From: Oscillospiraceae bacterium
GTDB lineage: Bacteria; Bacillota; Clostridia; Oscillospirales; Ruminococcaceae
Direction of reading: 5' to 3'
DNA length: 47,578 bases
Assembly (NCBI GenBank): GCA_020024285.1
Contig: JAHHTZ010000011.1
Location: forward strand, 1-47,578
Under the pieces are notes generated by a model. The model had not been told where the DNA came from, ran no database searches, and saw only the letters and a program-made list of their open reading frames with translations. The position numbers and the translations under genes were made by a program. Below are positions 23,195 to 31,686 of this stretch, one piece after another; the stretch's first letter is position 1; every line of letters starts with the position of its first letter.

Positions 23195-24340
23195 ATGTCA
23201 GAAAAACAAAAAGCCCTGGAAACGGCGCTTGCCCAAATTGAAAAACAGTTTGGCAAGGGCGCTGTGATGAAGCTCGGTCAAACAACCTCCCTCAATGTGG
23301 AAGCGATTCCAACCGGCTCCCTGTCCCTGGATATTGCACTGGGGATCGGCGGCGTTCCAAGAGGACGAATCGTAGAGATCTACGGTCCGGAAAGCTCCGG
23401 TAAAACAACGGTTGCCCTCCATATCGTGGCACAGGCACAGAAGATGGGCGGCGAAGCAGTCTTTATCGACGTAGAACATGCGCTCGATCCGGTTTATGCG
23501 CAGAACCTCGGCGTTGATATTGATTCTCTGCTTGTATCTCAGCCGGATACCGGTGAGCAGGCACTCGAAATCTGCGATGCACTGGTGCGCTCCGGCGCAA
23601 TCGACGTGGTGATCGTGGACTCCGTTGCAGCGATGACCACCAAGGCAGAAATCGAGGGCGAGATGGGGGATACCTTCGTTGGCTTGCAGGCGCGCCTGAT
23701 GTCACAGGCTTTGCGTAAGCTGACCGCTGCAATCTCCAAATCGAACTGCACCGTTGTATTCATCAACCAGCTTCGTGAAAAAATCGGCGTAATGTACGGC
23801 AACCCCGAAACAACGCCGGGCGGTCGTGCGCTCAAATTCTATTCCTCTGTTCGCCTTGACGTAAGAAAGAAGGACCCGATCAAGGTCGGCTCCGAGGTGA
23901 TCGGAAGCGTGACCCGTGTGCGCGTGGTGAAGAACAAGGTGGCTCCTCCGTTCAAGGAGGCTGAATTCGAGATCCTCTACGGCGAGGGCATTTCCCGCGA
24001 CGGAGAGATCGTGGACCTTGCAACCAAGCTGGATATCATTAAGAAGAGCGGCTCCTGGTACAGCTATAAGGACGACCGCATCGGTCAGGGCCGCGACAAG
24101 GTAAAACAGTACTTTAAGGAGCATCCGGATGTGGCAGACGAGATCGCCCGTCAGGTCATGGAGCAAAAGGAAAAGCTCATGAGCAGCCACAAGGCATCTG
24201 CTAAGAGTGCAGGTCCTGCACCGGCGGCAGAAGCGGAGGAAAAGGAGGAAATCCTCAGCGAGGTTCCGGAACCGATGGAGGAAGCACCTGCTCCAAAGCC
24301 GAAAAGCAAAATGATCGATATTGAGGCGGATGACAAATAA
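23195..24340 (+). CDS. recA: Recombinase RecA
   Basis: A 381-residue protein that forms the filament on single-stranded DNA, drives strand exchange and triggers LexA cleavage. Walker A is GPESSGKTT, Walker B lies in DVVIVDSVAAM, and TTPGGRALKFYSSVRLDVRK is the classical signature. The C-terminal ~45 residues are an acidic, Pro/Ala-rich tail, longer than in E. coli but usual for Clostridia. The start at 23195 follows CGGAGG. The stop overlaps recX by one base (TAATG). Confidence 0.98.
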   Translation: MSEKQKALETALAQIEKQFGKGAVMKLGQTTSLNVEAIPTGSLSLDIALGIGGVPRGRIVEIYGPESSGKTTVALHIVAQAQKMGGEAVFIDVEHALDPVYAQNLGVDIDSLLVSQPDTGEQALEICDALVRSGAIDVVIVDSVAAMTTKAEIEGEMGDTFVGLQARLMSQALRKLTAAISKSNCTVVFINQLREKIGVMYGNPETTPGGRALKFYSSVRLDVRKKDPIKVGSEVIGSVTRVRVVKNKVAPPFKEAEFEILYGEGISRDGEIVDLATKLDIIKKSGSWYSYKDDRIGQGRDKVKQYFKEHPDVADEIARQVMEQKEKLMSSHKASAKSAGPAPAAEAEEKEEILSEVPEPMEEAPAPKPKSKMIDIEADDK

Positions 24341-24978
24341 TGCCGACTCTTACAAAGCTGACACCAACAAAACAGGGCCGCATGGCCCTGTTTTTCGACG
24401 GGGATTTTGCGTTTTCCGTGGACCTCGAAACGCTGGCGAAAAAAGACCTCCGAGAAGGCAGGCAGCTTTCCGACGAGGAGCTTGATGACCTGCGCCACGA
24501 AACGGAATATCAAAAGGCGAAGGCGCGCGCGTTCTATCTTTTGGGCTTTAAGTCCTATACAAGAAAAATGATGGAGGAAAAGCTGCTCCGCGAGGAATTC
24601 GGCGCAGAAACCGTGCAGGAAGTGATCGAGCGGCTCACAGAGCTTGGATACCTCAATGATTTTAACTATGCACGGTGCTGCTCGCGCGATCTTGTGAACC
24701 TCAAGCACTATTCGCACAGCAGGGTGCGCCAGGAGCTTCAGCGCCGCGGTGTCGAGGAGTGGGACATTGAGCAGGCTCTGACGGAGCTTGAGGACGATCC
24801 GGCACAGCAGATCGAATCGATCCTGCGGAAAAAATATTGGAATTCCCTCCATCTTGAAAAGGGGCAGCGCCGCGCCATCAACGGACTGATGCGTCTGGGC
24901 TATTCCTATGGGGAGATTCGGGAAGTATTAAACGACCTGCTTTCGGAGTGGGATGACGAAATAGAAATGGAAGAATAA
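24340..24978 (+). CDS. recX: Regulatory protein RecX
   Basis: A 212-residue, helix-rich basic protein of three-helix repeats, the RecX family that caps and destabilises RecA filaments. Typical segments are KARAFYLLGFKSYTRKMMEEKL, ELGYLNDFNYARC and HSRVRQELQRRGV. Its start overlaps the recA stop, so translation is coupled and stoichiometry is tied to RecA. Ten bases separate it from rimO. Confidence 0.9.
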   Translation: MPTLTKLTPTKQGRMALFFDGDFAFSVDLETLAKKDLREGRQLSDEELDDLRHETEYQKAKARAFYLLGFKSYTRKMMEEKLLREEFGAETVQEVIERLTELGYLNDFNYARCCSRDLVNLKHYSHSRVRQELQRRGVEEWDIEQALTELEDDPAQQIESILRKKYWNSLHLEKGQRRAINGLMRLGYSYGEIREVLNDLLSEWDDEIEMEE

Positions 24979-24988
24979 GGGGGATATT

Positions 24989-26326
24989 ATGGCAGTTAAG
25001 GTAGGAATGGTATCGCTGGGATGCTCGAAAAATCAGGTGGATGCGGAGCGGCTTTTGGCGCTGATTGTACACGATGGATTTGAAATCTGTGCAAACCCGG
25101 CAGAGTGTGATGTTGTCATCATCAACACCTGCGGATTTATCGAAGATGCAAAAAAAGAATCCATTGAAAATATTTTGGAATTCTGTGAAATGAAGCGTAT
25201 GGGACAGGTCAAGGTCATTGTTGTGACCGGATGTCTTGCAGAGCGCTATCGTGAGGAGCTGGTGCGCGAGATCCCGGAGGCGGATGTTGTGCTTGGGATC
25301 GGCAGCAACTTTGACATTGCAGACGCGGTGCGCCGCGCGCTCGATGGGCAAAAGGTGGCAGAGTTTGGGGAAAAGACAGAGCTTTCGATGAACGGTGACC
25401 GCGTGTTGACCACACCGAACTACTCCGTTTACCTCAAGATCGCCGAGGGCTGCGACAACCGATGCAGCTACTGCGCGATCCCTCTCATCCGCGGGAGATT
25501 CCGCAGCCGCCCGATGGAGGAAGTCATTGCAGAGGCGAAGGATCTGGCAGCGCACGGAGCAAAGGAGCTCAACCTCATCGCGCAGGATACCACGCGCTAC
25601 GGTGACGACCTCTACGGAGAATATAAGCTGGCAGAGCTGCTCAGAGAGCTGTGCAAAATCGACGGTCTGCATTGGATTCGTGTTCTTTACGGATACCCCG
25701 ACCGCATCACCGATGAGCTGCTCGACGTGATGGCAACCGAAGAAAAAATCGTAAAATACATCGATTTGCCGCTCCAGCACGCCAACAAGCGTGTTCTTCG
25801 CGCGATGAACCGCGGCGGAGATTACGAGTCCCTCCTCGCGCTGATGAAGCGCATCCGCGAGAAGGTTCCGGGGATCGCGCTGCGCACCACATTGATTGCC
25901 GGCTTCCCAGGCGAAACACAGGAAGAATTCAATCAGATGTGCGACTTTGTTCAGGAAGTGAAGTTCGAGCGCCTCGGATGCTTTGCATATTCGGTGGAGG
26001 AGGATACGCCGGCGGGCGAGATGGACTGTCAGCTTGACGAAGAAACAAAACGCCACCGCGCCGAGATCGTGATGGAGCAGCAGATGGACATCGCCTTTGA
26101 GCTGGGACGCTCCCTCATCGGAAAGACGCTCGAAGTTCTGGTGGAAAGCTACGACTTCGACAACCTGATGTACGTGGGACGCAGCGCAATGGATGCACCG
26201 GACATCGATACCAAAATCTGCTTTACCGCTGCGCGCGAACTCAAGATGGGCGATTTTGTACAGGTGGAGATCCTCGATTCCGAAGGATACGACCTGATCG
26301 GCCGGGAGGTTGAGGAGCTTGAGTAA
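24989..26326 (+). CDS. rimO: Ribosomal protein S12 methylthiotransferase RimO
   Basis: A 445-residue radical-SAM enzyme that adds a methylthio group to an aspartate of ribosomal protein S12. The N-terminal domain binds one cluster with Cys in LGCSKNQVDAE, NTCGF and TGCLAER; the radical-SAM cluster is at CDNRCSYCAIP; a TRAM domain forms the C-terminus. LGCSKN and the PLQHAN segment point to RimO rather than MiaB. The start at ATG 24989 follows GGGGGA. It overlaps pgsA by eight bases. Confidence 0.93.
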   Translation: MAVKVGMVSLGCSKNQVDAERLLALIVHDGFEICANPAECDVVIINTCGFIEDAKKESIENILEFCEMKRMGQVKVIVVTGCLAERYREELVREIPEADVVLGIGSNFDIADAVRRALDGQKVAEFGEKTELSMNGDRVLTTPNYSVYLKIAEGCDNRCSYCAIPLIRGRFRSRPMEEVIAEAKDLAAHGAKELNLIAQDTTRYGDDLYGEYKLAELLRELCKIDGLHWIRVLYGYPDRITDELLDVMATEEKIVKYIDLPLQHANKRVLRAMNRGGDYESLLALMKRIREKVPGIALRTTLIAGFPGETQEEFNQMCDFVQEVKFERLGCFAYSVEEDTPAGEMDCQLDEETKRHRAEIVMEQQMDIAFELGRSLIGKTLEVLVESYDFDNLMYVGRSAMDAPDIDTKICFTAARELKMGDFVQVEILDSEGYDLIGREVEELE

Positions 26327-26942
26327 AAAGAACGATTCCAACATTCCCATCAACCCCAATACACCAAACCGCCTGACGATGATGCGTATTTTGCTGATCC
26401 CCGTCTTTGTGGCACTTTTTGAATTTGGGAATATACTGGATCATAACTATCTGTTTGCATTTGTTGTGTTTGCGGCAGCATCCATCACAGACTGGTTTGA
26501 CGGGCACCTCGCGCGCAAATATAACCTCGTATCGGATTTCGGAAAGCTGATGGACCCTCTGGCAGATAAGGTGCTTGTTGCGGCGGCGCTTGTCTGTTTT
26601 GTAGGAGGGGGATTTGCACCCTCGTGGGTCGTGATCCTGATCCTCGGACGGGAATTTCTGGTCACGAGCCTTCGCCTTGTGGCGGCTGCAAAGGGCATTG
26701 TGCTGGCAGCCGACAAATGGGGCAAATATAAGACGGCAACCACGATGGTTTGGATCTGCTACGGTCTGCTTGTCTTTGAAGCAAACAAAAGTCATTGGCT
26801 CGGTGCTTCGGCGCAGCAGCCTGCAATGCTCGTTTACTATGTGATGATGGGGCTTGCGCTCTTCTTCACGCTCTATTCCGGGATGAACTATCTGCTCAAA
26901 AACAAGGAGCTGATCTCTTCCGAGGTAAACCGTCCGCAATAA
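26319..26942 (+). CDS. pgsA: CDP-diacylglycerol-glycerol-3-phosphate 3-phosphatidyltransferase
   Basis: A 207-residue membrane enzyme for phosphatidylglycerol synthesis. The CDP-alcohol phosphotransferase motif is complete (DWFDGHLARKYNLVSDFGK, then DPLADK). There is no ATG near the N-terminus. Two TTG codons are possible; the one at 26319 lies nine bases after GGGAGG and is preferred, the other (26310) directly abuts it. Either way the start lies inside rimO, so expression depends on coupling. The gene is in the conserved recA-recX-rimO-pgsA block. Confidence 0.93.
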   Translation: MSKKNDSNIPINPNTPNRLTMMRILLIPVFVALFEFGNILDHNYLFAFVVFAAASITDWFDGHLARKYNLVSDFGKLMDPLADKVLVAAALVCFVGGGFAPSWVVILILGREFLVTSLRLVAAAKGIVLAADKWGKYKTATTMVWICYGLLVFEANKSHWLGASAQQPAMLVYYVMMGLALFFTLYSGMNYLLKNKELISSEVNRPQ

Positions 26943-26951
26943 AAGTTTCTA

Positions 26952-26980
26952 TTGCAATCCCACTCGATTTATGATAGACT
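26952..26980 (+). promoter_or_regulatory. Promoter of the cysS T-box leader
   Basis: TTGCAA (26952-26957), 17-base spacer, TAGACT (26975-26980). Confidence 0.65.
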
Positions 26981-27002
26981 GACATTGTCCTATAGAAAAA
27001 TA

Positions 27003-27245
27003 ACTGCGATGATCAGGAAAAGTAACACGGCTCCCTTGTTCTCAGAGAGAAGGCGTGACTGCGCTGAAAGCGCCTTTGGATAAGACTGTGTGAAAATGCA
27101 CCTGTGAGCATGGTTTGGCAACGGGCTTTGTGCCTTAGTATCGAACTGCGTACCCCCGGCGTTAACGGGATCCAAGTAAGAAATTGAAGTGGAACCGCGG
27201 TAAAACCGCCTTCGTCTGCATGGCAGAGGAAGGCGGTTTTTTATA
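27003..27245 (+). ncRNA. T-box leader, cysteine-specific
   Basis: A tRNA-sensing leader. The specifier is UGC (27097-27099, Cys) followed by ACCT. The stem III segment is at 27148-27169, the T-box TGGAACCGCGG is near 27190, and the terminator is at about 27203-27243 (AACCGCCTTC / GAAGGCGGTT plus T-run). Uncharged tRNA-Cys should pair with the T-box bulge and block termination, raising cysS expression when cysteine is short. The specifier matches the downstream gene. Confidence 0.93.
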
Positions 27246-27280
27246 TTCTTATCATGATTTCAGGAAAGGGGAAATGAAGG

Positions 27281-28675
27281 ATGAAAATTTTTAATACAAT
27301 GACCCGTCAGAAGGAAGAATTTGTCCCGATCGAAGAGGGCAAGGTGAAAATGTACGCCTGCGGACCGACGGTGTATAACTATATCCACATCGGCAATGCC
27401 CGCCCGGTATGTGTGTTTGACACCCTGCGCCGCTATTTGGAGTTTCGTGGATATGAGGTAAAATTTGTTCAGAACTTCACCGACATCGACGACAAGATCA
27501 TCAAAAAAGCAAACGAAGAGGGCGTGGATTCCAAGGAGATCGCTGAGCGCTATATTGCGGAATACCGCAAGGATACCGAAGGACTGGGAATCCGTCCGGC
27601 AAACATCCATCCAAAAGCCACCGAAACCATCGAAGAGATCGAAAAGCTCATCGAATCACTCGAGGACAAAGGGTACGCTTACCACATCGGGGGCGATGTT
27701 TACTTCCGTACCCGTAAATTCAACGAGTACGGAAAGCTCTCCCACCAGCCGCTCGAAGACCTTGAGAGCGGCGCGCGCATCAGCGTCAGCGAGCAGAAGG
27801 AAGATCCGCTCGACTTCACCCTCTGGAAGGCTGCAAAACCGGGAGAACCCTTCTGGCCTTCCCGCTGGGGCAACGGTCGTCCGGGCTGGCACAGCGAATG
27901 CACCGCAATGATCCACAAGCACCTCGGAGAAGTGATCGACATTCACTGCGGCGGTCAGGACCTGATCTTCCCGCACCACGAAAACGAGATCGCACAGTCG
28001 GAGTGCTGCACCGGCAAGCCATACGCGCATTACTGGATGCACAACGGCTATATCAACGTGGACAATAAGAAGATGAGCAAATCCCTCGGGAACTTCTTTA
28101 CCGTGCGCGAGGTTGCAGAGAAATACGGCTATGAGCCAATCAAATACATGATGCTCTCCGCCCACTACCGCAGCCCGATCAACTACAATACAGAAATCAT
28201 CGAGCAGTGCAAATCTGCGCTGGAGCGTCTGTACAACTGCCAGGAGAACCTCGATTTTGCCATCAAAAACGCACGTTCCGAGCCGACAGAGGGTGAGGAT
28301 GCCTTAGACGAAATGCTGGCAAAGAGAAAAGAACAGTTCATCACCGCAATGGACGATGACCTCAATACCGCAGACGGTATGGCAGCAATTTTTGATCTTG
28401 TGCGCGATATCAACATTTTTATCTCCCAGCCGCGCTCCCTTGCTGCGCTCAACAAAGCAGCCGAGCTGTTTAACGCATTGACCGATGTGATGGGTCTTTT
28501 GTACAACAGAAAGAGCGACAACCTCGATGCAGAAATCGAAGCATTGATCGAACAGCGTCAGCAGGCAAGAAAAGACAAAAACTTTGCACTTGCCGATCAG
28601 ATCCGCGACGACCTCAAGGCGCGCGGCATCACCCTCCTCGATACCCCACAGGGCGTAAAGTGGAAACAGGATTAG
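27281..28675 (+). CDS. cysS: Cysteinyl-tRNA synthetase
   Basis: A 464-residue class I synthetase charging tRNA-Cys. The ATP motif is YIHIGNARP with the preceding CGPTVYNY, the zinc ligands include the C in CGPT, HSEC and HHENE, and the KMSKS loop is KKMSKSLGN. The start at ATG 27281 is preceded by AAGGGGAAATGAAGG. Control is by the T-box upstream. Length is normal. Confidence 0.97.
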   Translation: MKIFNTMTRQKEEFVPIEEGKVKMYACGPTVYNYIHIGNARPVCVFDTLRRYLEFRGYEVKFVQNFTDIDDKIIKKANEEGVDSKEIAERYIAEYRKDTEGLGIRPANIHPKATETIEEIEKLIESLEDKGYAYHIGGDVYFRTRKFNEYGKLSHQPLEDLESGARISVSEQKEDPLDFTLWKAAKPGEPFWPSRWGNGRPGWHSECTAMIHKHLGEVIDIHCGGQDLIFPHHENEIAQSECCTGKPYAHYWMHNGYINVDNKKMSKSLGNFFTVREVAEKYGYEPIKYMMLSAHYRSPINYNTEIIEQCKSALERLYNCQENLDFAIKNARSEPTEGEDALDEMLAKRKEQFITAMDDDLNTADGMAAIFDLVRDINIFISQPRSLAALNKAAELFNALTDVMGLLYNRKSDNLDAEIEALIEQRQQARKDKNFALADQIRDDLKARGITLLDTPQGVKWKQD

Positions 28676-28681
28676 TCCATT

Positions 28682-28733
28682 CAAAAAAACAGCCCCTGGC
28701 AGTACCCATTCGGTACTGACAGGGGCTGTTGCG
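28682..28733. terminator. Terminator between convergent cysS and nadE
   Basis: A long interrupted stem (AACAGCCCCTG / CAGGGGCTGTT, inner CAGTACC / GGTACTG). The T-run is strong only for minus-strand transcripts; for cysS the 3' flank is weak. Confidence 0.75.
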
Positions 28734-28737
28734 CGTT

Positions 28738-30546
28738 TTAGGATTCGGTGTCCATAAAGTCAAGCTCGTGCACGAAGGACTGCGGGGAGCAGTCCGAAGG
28801 GAGGCGGTAGTCCGCAAGGCACAGCTCGGTGATCTTTGCAAAATCCGGCGCGCAGGAGCGTTTGAACTGGCTTGTCACAAAGCGTGTCAGGAACAGGCGG
28901 AGCTTTTCTTTAATATAAGTCGGGGGGAAGGTATCCGAAAAGGCGATGCATGCATACTGATACAGCTTTTTGGGGCGCAGGTTGTATTTTAAGAGGTAGT
29001 AGAGGAAGAAGTCGTGAAGCTCATAGCTTCCGAGGATATCCTCTGTTTTCTGGCTGATTTTTCCGTTTTCATCCGGGGGAAGAAGCTCCGGGCTGACCGG
29101 GGTATCCACAATATCCCGCAGGACATCCCCAACAGCGGAATCGTAGGTGTGGGAAAGATGCGTCACCATCCGGCGGATGACGGTCTTTGGCAGGCAGACG
29201 TTGATGTTGTAGCTTGCCATCTGGTCGCCGTTGAAGGTGCACCACCCCAGCGCAGCCTCCGACATATCGCCCGTACCCACCACGAGTCCGTGGCAGGCAT
29301 TTGCCAAATCAAAGAGGATCTGGGTGCGCTCCCTTGCCTGTGCGTTTTCATAGGTGACGTCCTTAACACCTGGGTCGTGGGCGATGTCCTCAAAATGCTG
29401 CAATACCGATGCTTTGATGGAAATATCGCGGTTCTCTCCGCCCAGCGCCTGGATCAGAGTGAGGGAATTATAGTAGGTGCGGTCGCTGGTGCCAAATCCC
29501 GGCATCGTGACACCGAGAAGGTTTTGCGGGGGAAGCTCCAGCACCTTTAGTGCCTTTTGGCAGACAAGGAGCGCCAGCGTGGAGTCAAGTCCGCCCGATA
29601 CGCCGACCACAAGCCTTGTCAAGCCGGTGTTCGACATGCGAGCCGCAAGGCTTTCCACCTGAAGCTCAAACAGATGGTTGAGCCTGCGCTTTTCTTTTTG
29701 CGGGTTGAGCGAGAGAAACGGGTGGGCGCAAAGACTGCGCATGAGCGGGCGGTGCTCGTTTTGCGTGTCCGCAGAAAAGCGCGCCCGGCTTTTCGGACGG
29801 TATTTCTGCTGGCTACGGATGATGTCTGCGTCCAGATCGCAGGTGAGGGAAAAGCTCTCCTGCGATGCGGATCTTGTCCCAAAGAGCTGACCGCACTCGT
29901 AGATTTCGCACAGCCCGCGATAGAGCGATGGACTCGAGGTGTCACCGACGCCGCCGTTGCATACGATAAGTCCGATCCCATATGCCAGAGAGAGCGATTT
30001 TGCGTAAGAGGATAGCTCAGAAAAGCTCTCGGAGGTAATGGGGCAGTAGCTTGGGCAGATCACAAGCTGTGCACCGCGCTGCGCAGCACCGGGAAGGTGC
30101 AGGGGCAGCTTAGACAGGGAGGTCGGCAGGACGGTGAAGGTCATGCCACAGCAGGAAAAGATGCTGTCCGGGGGAAGGAGCTCGTCGAATCCGTCCGGGA
30201 TCGTTTCGCAGGGAAGATAGCCCAAAACCTTCCCTTCATATAGAATTGCGTACACTTCATAGGGGATATGGTCAAACAGCTTGACTGTACCGATCAAAAG
30301 ATAGGAAGAAAGATGTTTTGTTTCTTCACAGAGCTTTGAAAGGCAGTGCTCACACTGCTGTGCAATGCAGGGATTTTTGAGCAGCGTGCCGCTGCTTGGA
30401 GGGCACAGTGCCATCCGCGGAAAGACAAGGACGTCGCTTTTGCTTGTATCCTGATCGATCAAATCAAGGATCTGCTCGCAGCAGGAGGCAGGGTTTGCAG
30501 ATTTTACCCGATTGACCATGCCGGTGATGCGAAGGATCGAATCCAT
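28738..30546 (-). CDS. nadE: NAD+ synthetase with degenerate glutaminase domain
   Basis: A 602-residue two-domain protein. The C-terminal domain is an intact NAD synthetase that amidates nicotinate-adenine dinucleotide: SGGLDS (317-322) ATP pyrophosphatase loop, DVTYENAQARERTQ, VVGTGDMSEAALGWCTFNGD. The N-terminal domain is a nitrilase-type glutaminase by position and pattern, but its catalytic Glu-Lys-Cys triad is gone: VFPR replaces VFPE (Arg 44), LPCETIP replaces the VPKxxLP lysine (Cys 113), and the ICED cysteine aligns with Pro 141. It is also shorter than the usual ~640 residues. It should therefore need free ammonia or a separate glutaminase. The start at 30546 follows GGGAGGA on this strand. 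Confidence 0.88.
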   Translation of the reverse strand: MDSILRITGMVNRVKSANPASCCEQILDLIDQDTSKSDVLVFPRMALCPPSSGTLLKNPCIAQQCEHCLSKLCEETKHLSSYLLIGTVKLFDHIPYEVYAILYEGKVLGYLPCETIPDGFDELLPPDSIFSCCGMTFTVLPTSLSKLPLHLPGAAQRGAQLVICPSYCPITSESFSELSSYAKSLSLAYGIGLIVCNGGVGDTSSPSLYRGLCEIYECGQLFGTRSASQESFSLTCDLDADIIRSQQKYRPKSRARFSADTQNEHRPLMRSLCAHPFLSLNPQKEKRRLNHLFELQVESLAARMSNTGLTRLVVGVSGGLDSTLALLVCQKALKVLELPPQNLLGVTMPGFGTSDRTYYNSLTLIQALGGENRDISIKASVLQHFEDIAHDPGVKDVTYENAQARERTQILFDLANACHGLVVGTGDMSEAALGWCTFNGDQMASYNINVCLPKTVIRRMVTHLSHTYDSAVGDVLRDIVDTPVSPELLPPDENGKISQKTEDILGSYELHDFFLYYLLKYNLRPKKLYQYACIAFSDTFPPTYIKEKLRLFLTRFVTSQFKRSCAPDFAKITELCLADYRLPSDCSPQSFVHELDFMDTES

Positions 30547-30580
30547 AAAAATTCCTCCCATATATCAATCTTATAACGAT

Positions 30581-30609
30581 AGTCTAATATAGAAACGAAA
30601 AAGTTTCAA
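30581..30609 (-). promoter_or_regulatory. nadE promoter
   Basis: On the minus strand TTGAAA (30609-30604), 17-base spacer, TAGACT (30586-30581). The dyad array begins 30 bases upstream of it. Confidence 0.75.
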
Positions 30610-30639
30610 GAATGAATTTATCTGTGCAAAGAAAATCCC

Positions 30640-30699
30640 GTTCCTGGGAACACTATGTTCTTGGGAACATCATGTTCCCGCAAACATGTTCTTGGGAAC
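30640..30699. repeat. Array of four GTTC-N4-GAAC dyads
   Basis: Boxes start at 30640 (GTTCCTGGGAAC), 30657 (GTTCTTGGGAAC), 30674 (GTTCCCGCAAAC, imperfect) and 30688 (GTTCTTGGGAAC), with spacings 17, 17 and 14. They lie in the divergent region between nadE and the PHP gene. The pattern looks like a multi-site operator. The spacing inside the boxes is inverted relative to a LexA box. No cognate regulator is encoded nearby. Confidence 0.65.
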
Positions 30700-30813
30700 A
30701 TTGGAAATAAAATCAAAAAATTTTATTCTATTTTGACGAAGTTTTAAAAAAAGCTGTCATTTGCATCGAAATACTGATATGATGATAGATGTGAGAAGAG
30801 GGAGGTAACAACA

Positions 30814-31620
30814 ATGTATCATAATTTGTTCGACAGCCATACACATTCGGATAATTCGCACGATGGCCATGACTCCATTTCCATGATGTGCGAGAGTGTG
30901 AGCACAAATAACCTGATTGGATTTTGCGTGACCGATCACTATGAGTGCAATATGCCCGAAAACCACTCGGACACCAGGCTGCGCGATTCGATCTTTGAAA
31001 TCAGAAAGGCACAGGCTGCCTTCAAAAATCAAATCATCATCACCTGCGGCATCGAGCTGGGTCAGGCAACGCATGCGCTGGATGTGGCAGAGGGTGTTCT
31101 GTCGAATTTTACCTTCGATTTTGTACTCGGCTCTTTGCACAACATCCGCTCGACCCCTGACTTTTGCAAGCTTGATTTTCACACCCTCGATATCGGCAAG
31201 ATCCTGACGCAGTATTATGAGGAGATGCTGGAGCTGGCTCATTGGGGTAAATTCGATTCCCTCAGCCATATGACGTATCCGCTGCGCTACATTGAGGGCA
31301 TTCAGAAAATACCGGTGGATATGAAGCCGTATGAGGAGCTCATCCGGGAAATCCTCAAAACCGTGGCAAGTCAGGGAAAAGCCATCGAAATCAACACCTC
31401 CACCATCCGGCAGGGACTTGGCGCAACGATGCCGCCGCTTTCCTATGTCAAGCTCTTTCGGGAGCTGGGCGGCGAATATGTAACCATCGGTTCGGATGCA
31501 CACTGGGCAAAGGATATCGGAAGCAACATCTCAGACGGGATGCAGCTGCTCAAGGAAGCAGGCTATGACTATTTCACGATTTTTGTAAAAAGACAACCAA
31601 CTCCGCTTAAAATCATCTGA
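30814..31620 (+). CDS. PHP-domain phosphoesterase, HisJ-like
   Basis: A 268-residue metal-dependent hydrolase. The metal-binding motifs of the PHP fold are present: DSHTHSDNSHDG at the N-terminus, VTDHYE, GIELGQ, LGSLHN, SHMTYP and GSDAHW at the end. The pattern is that of histidinol-phosphatase HisJ, which hydrolyses histidinol phosphate, but no other his gene is near, so another phosphoester substrate is possible. The start at ATG 30814 follows GGGAGG. No clear promoter is visible; the dyad array lies 115 bases upstream. Confidence 0.82.
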   Translation: MYHNLFDSHTHSDNSHDGHDSISMMCESVSTNNLIGFCVTDHYECNMPENHSDTRLRDSIFEIRKAQAAFKNQIIITCGIELGQATHALDVAEGVLSNFTFDFVLGSLHNIRSTPDFCKLDFHTLDIGKILTQYYEEMLELAHWGKFDSLSHMTYPLRYIEGIQKIPVDMKPYEELIREILKTVASQGKAIEINTSTIRQGLGATMPPLSYVKLFRELGGEYVTIGSDAHWAKDIGSNISDGMQLLKEAGYDYFTIFVKRQPTPLKII

Positions 31621-31637
31621 TGCGGCAAACACACCCG

Positions 31638-31670
31638 AAAAGCTGTATGGCATCGCTCATACAGCTTTTT
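31638..31670 (+). terminator. Terminator after the PHP gene
   Basis: A perfect 12-bp stem (31638-31649 with 31658-31669) ending in TTTTT. The next gene starts only 17 bases later, so that gene must rely on read-through or an internal promoter. Confidence 0.85.
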
Positions 31671-31686
31671 GTGACGGAGGATAAAT

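Noticed and set aside
24878..26359. Open frame of 493 codons on the minus strand opposite rimO
   Set aside because: rimO carries all three cysteine motifs on the plus strand; the minus frame has no start site or family feature.
30640..30699. Reading the GTTC/GAAC array as LexA boxes or as a CRISPR array
   Set aside because: LexA sites need GAAC-N4-GTTC, whereas here that order has N5; the repeats are 12 bases with very short spacers, unlike CRISPR.
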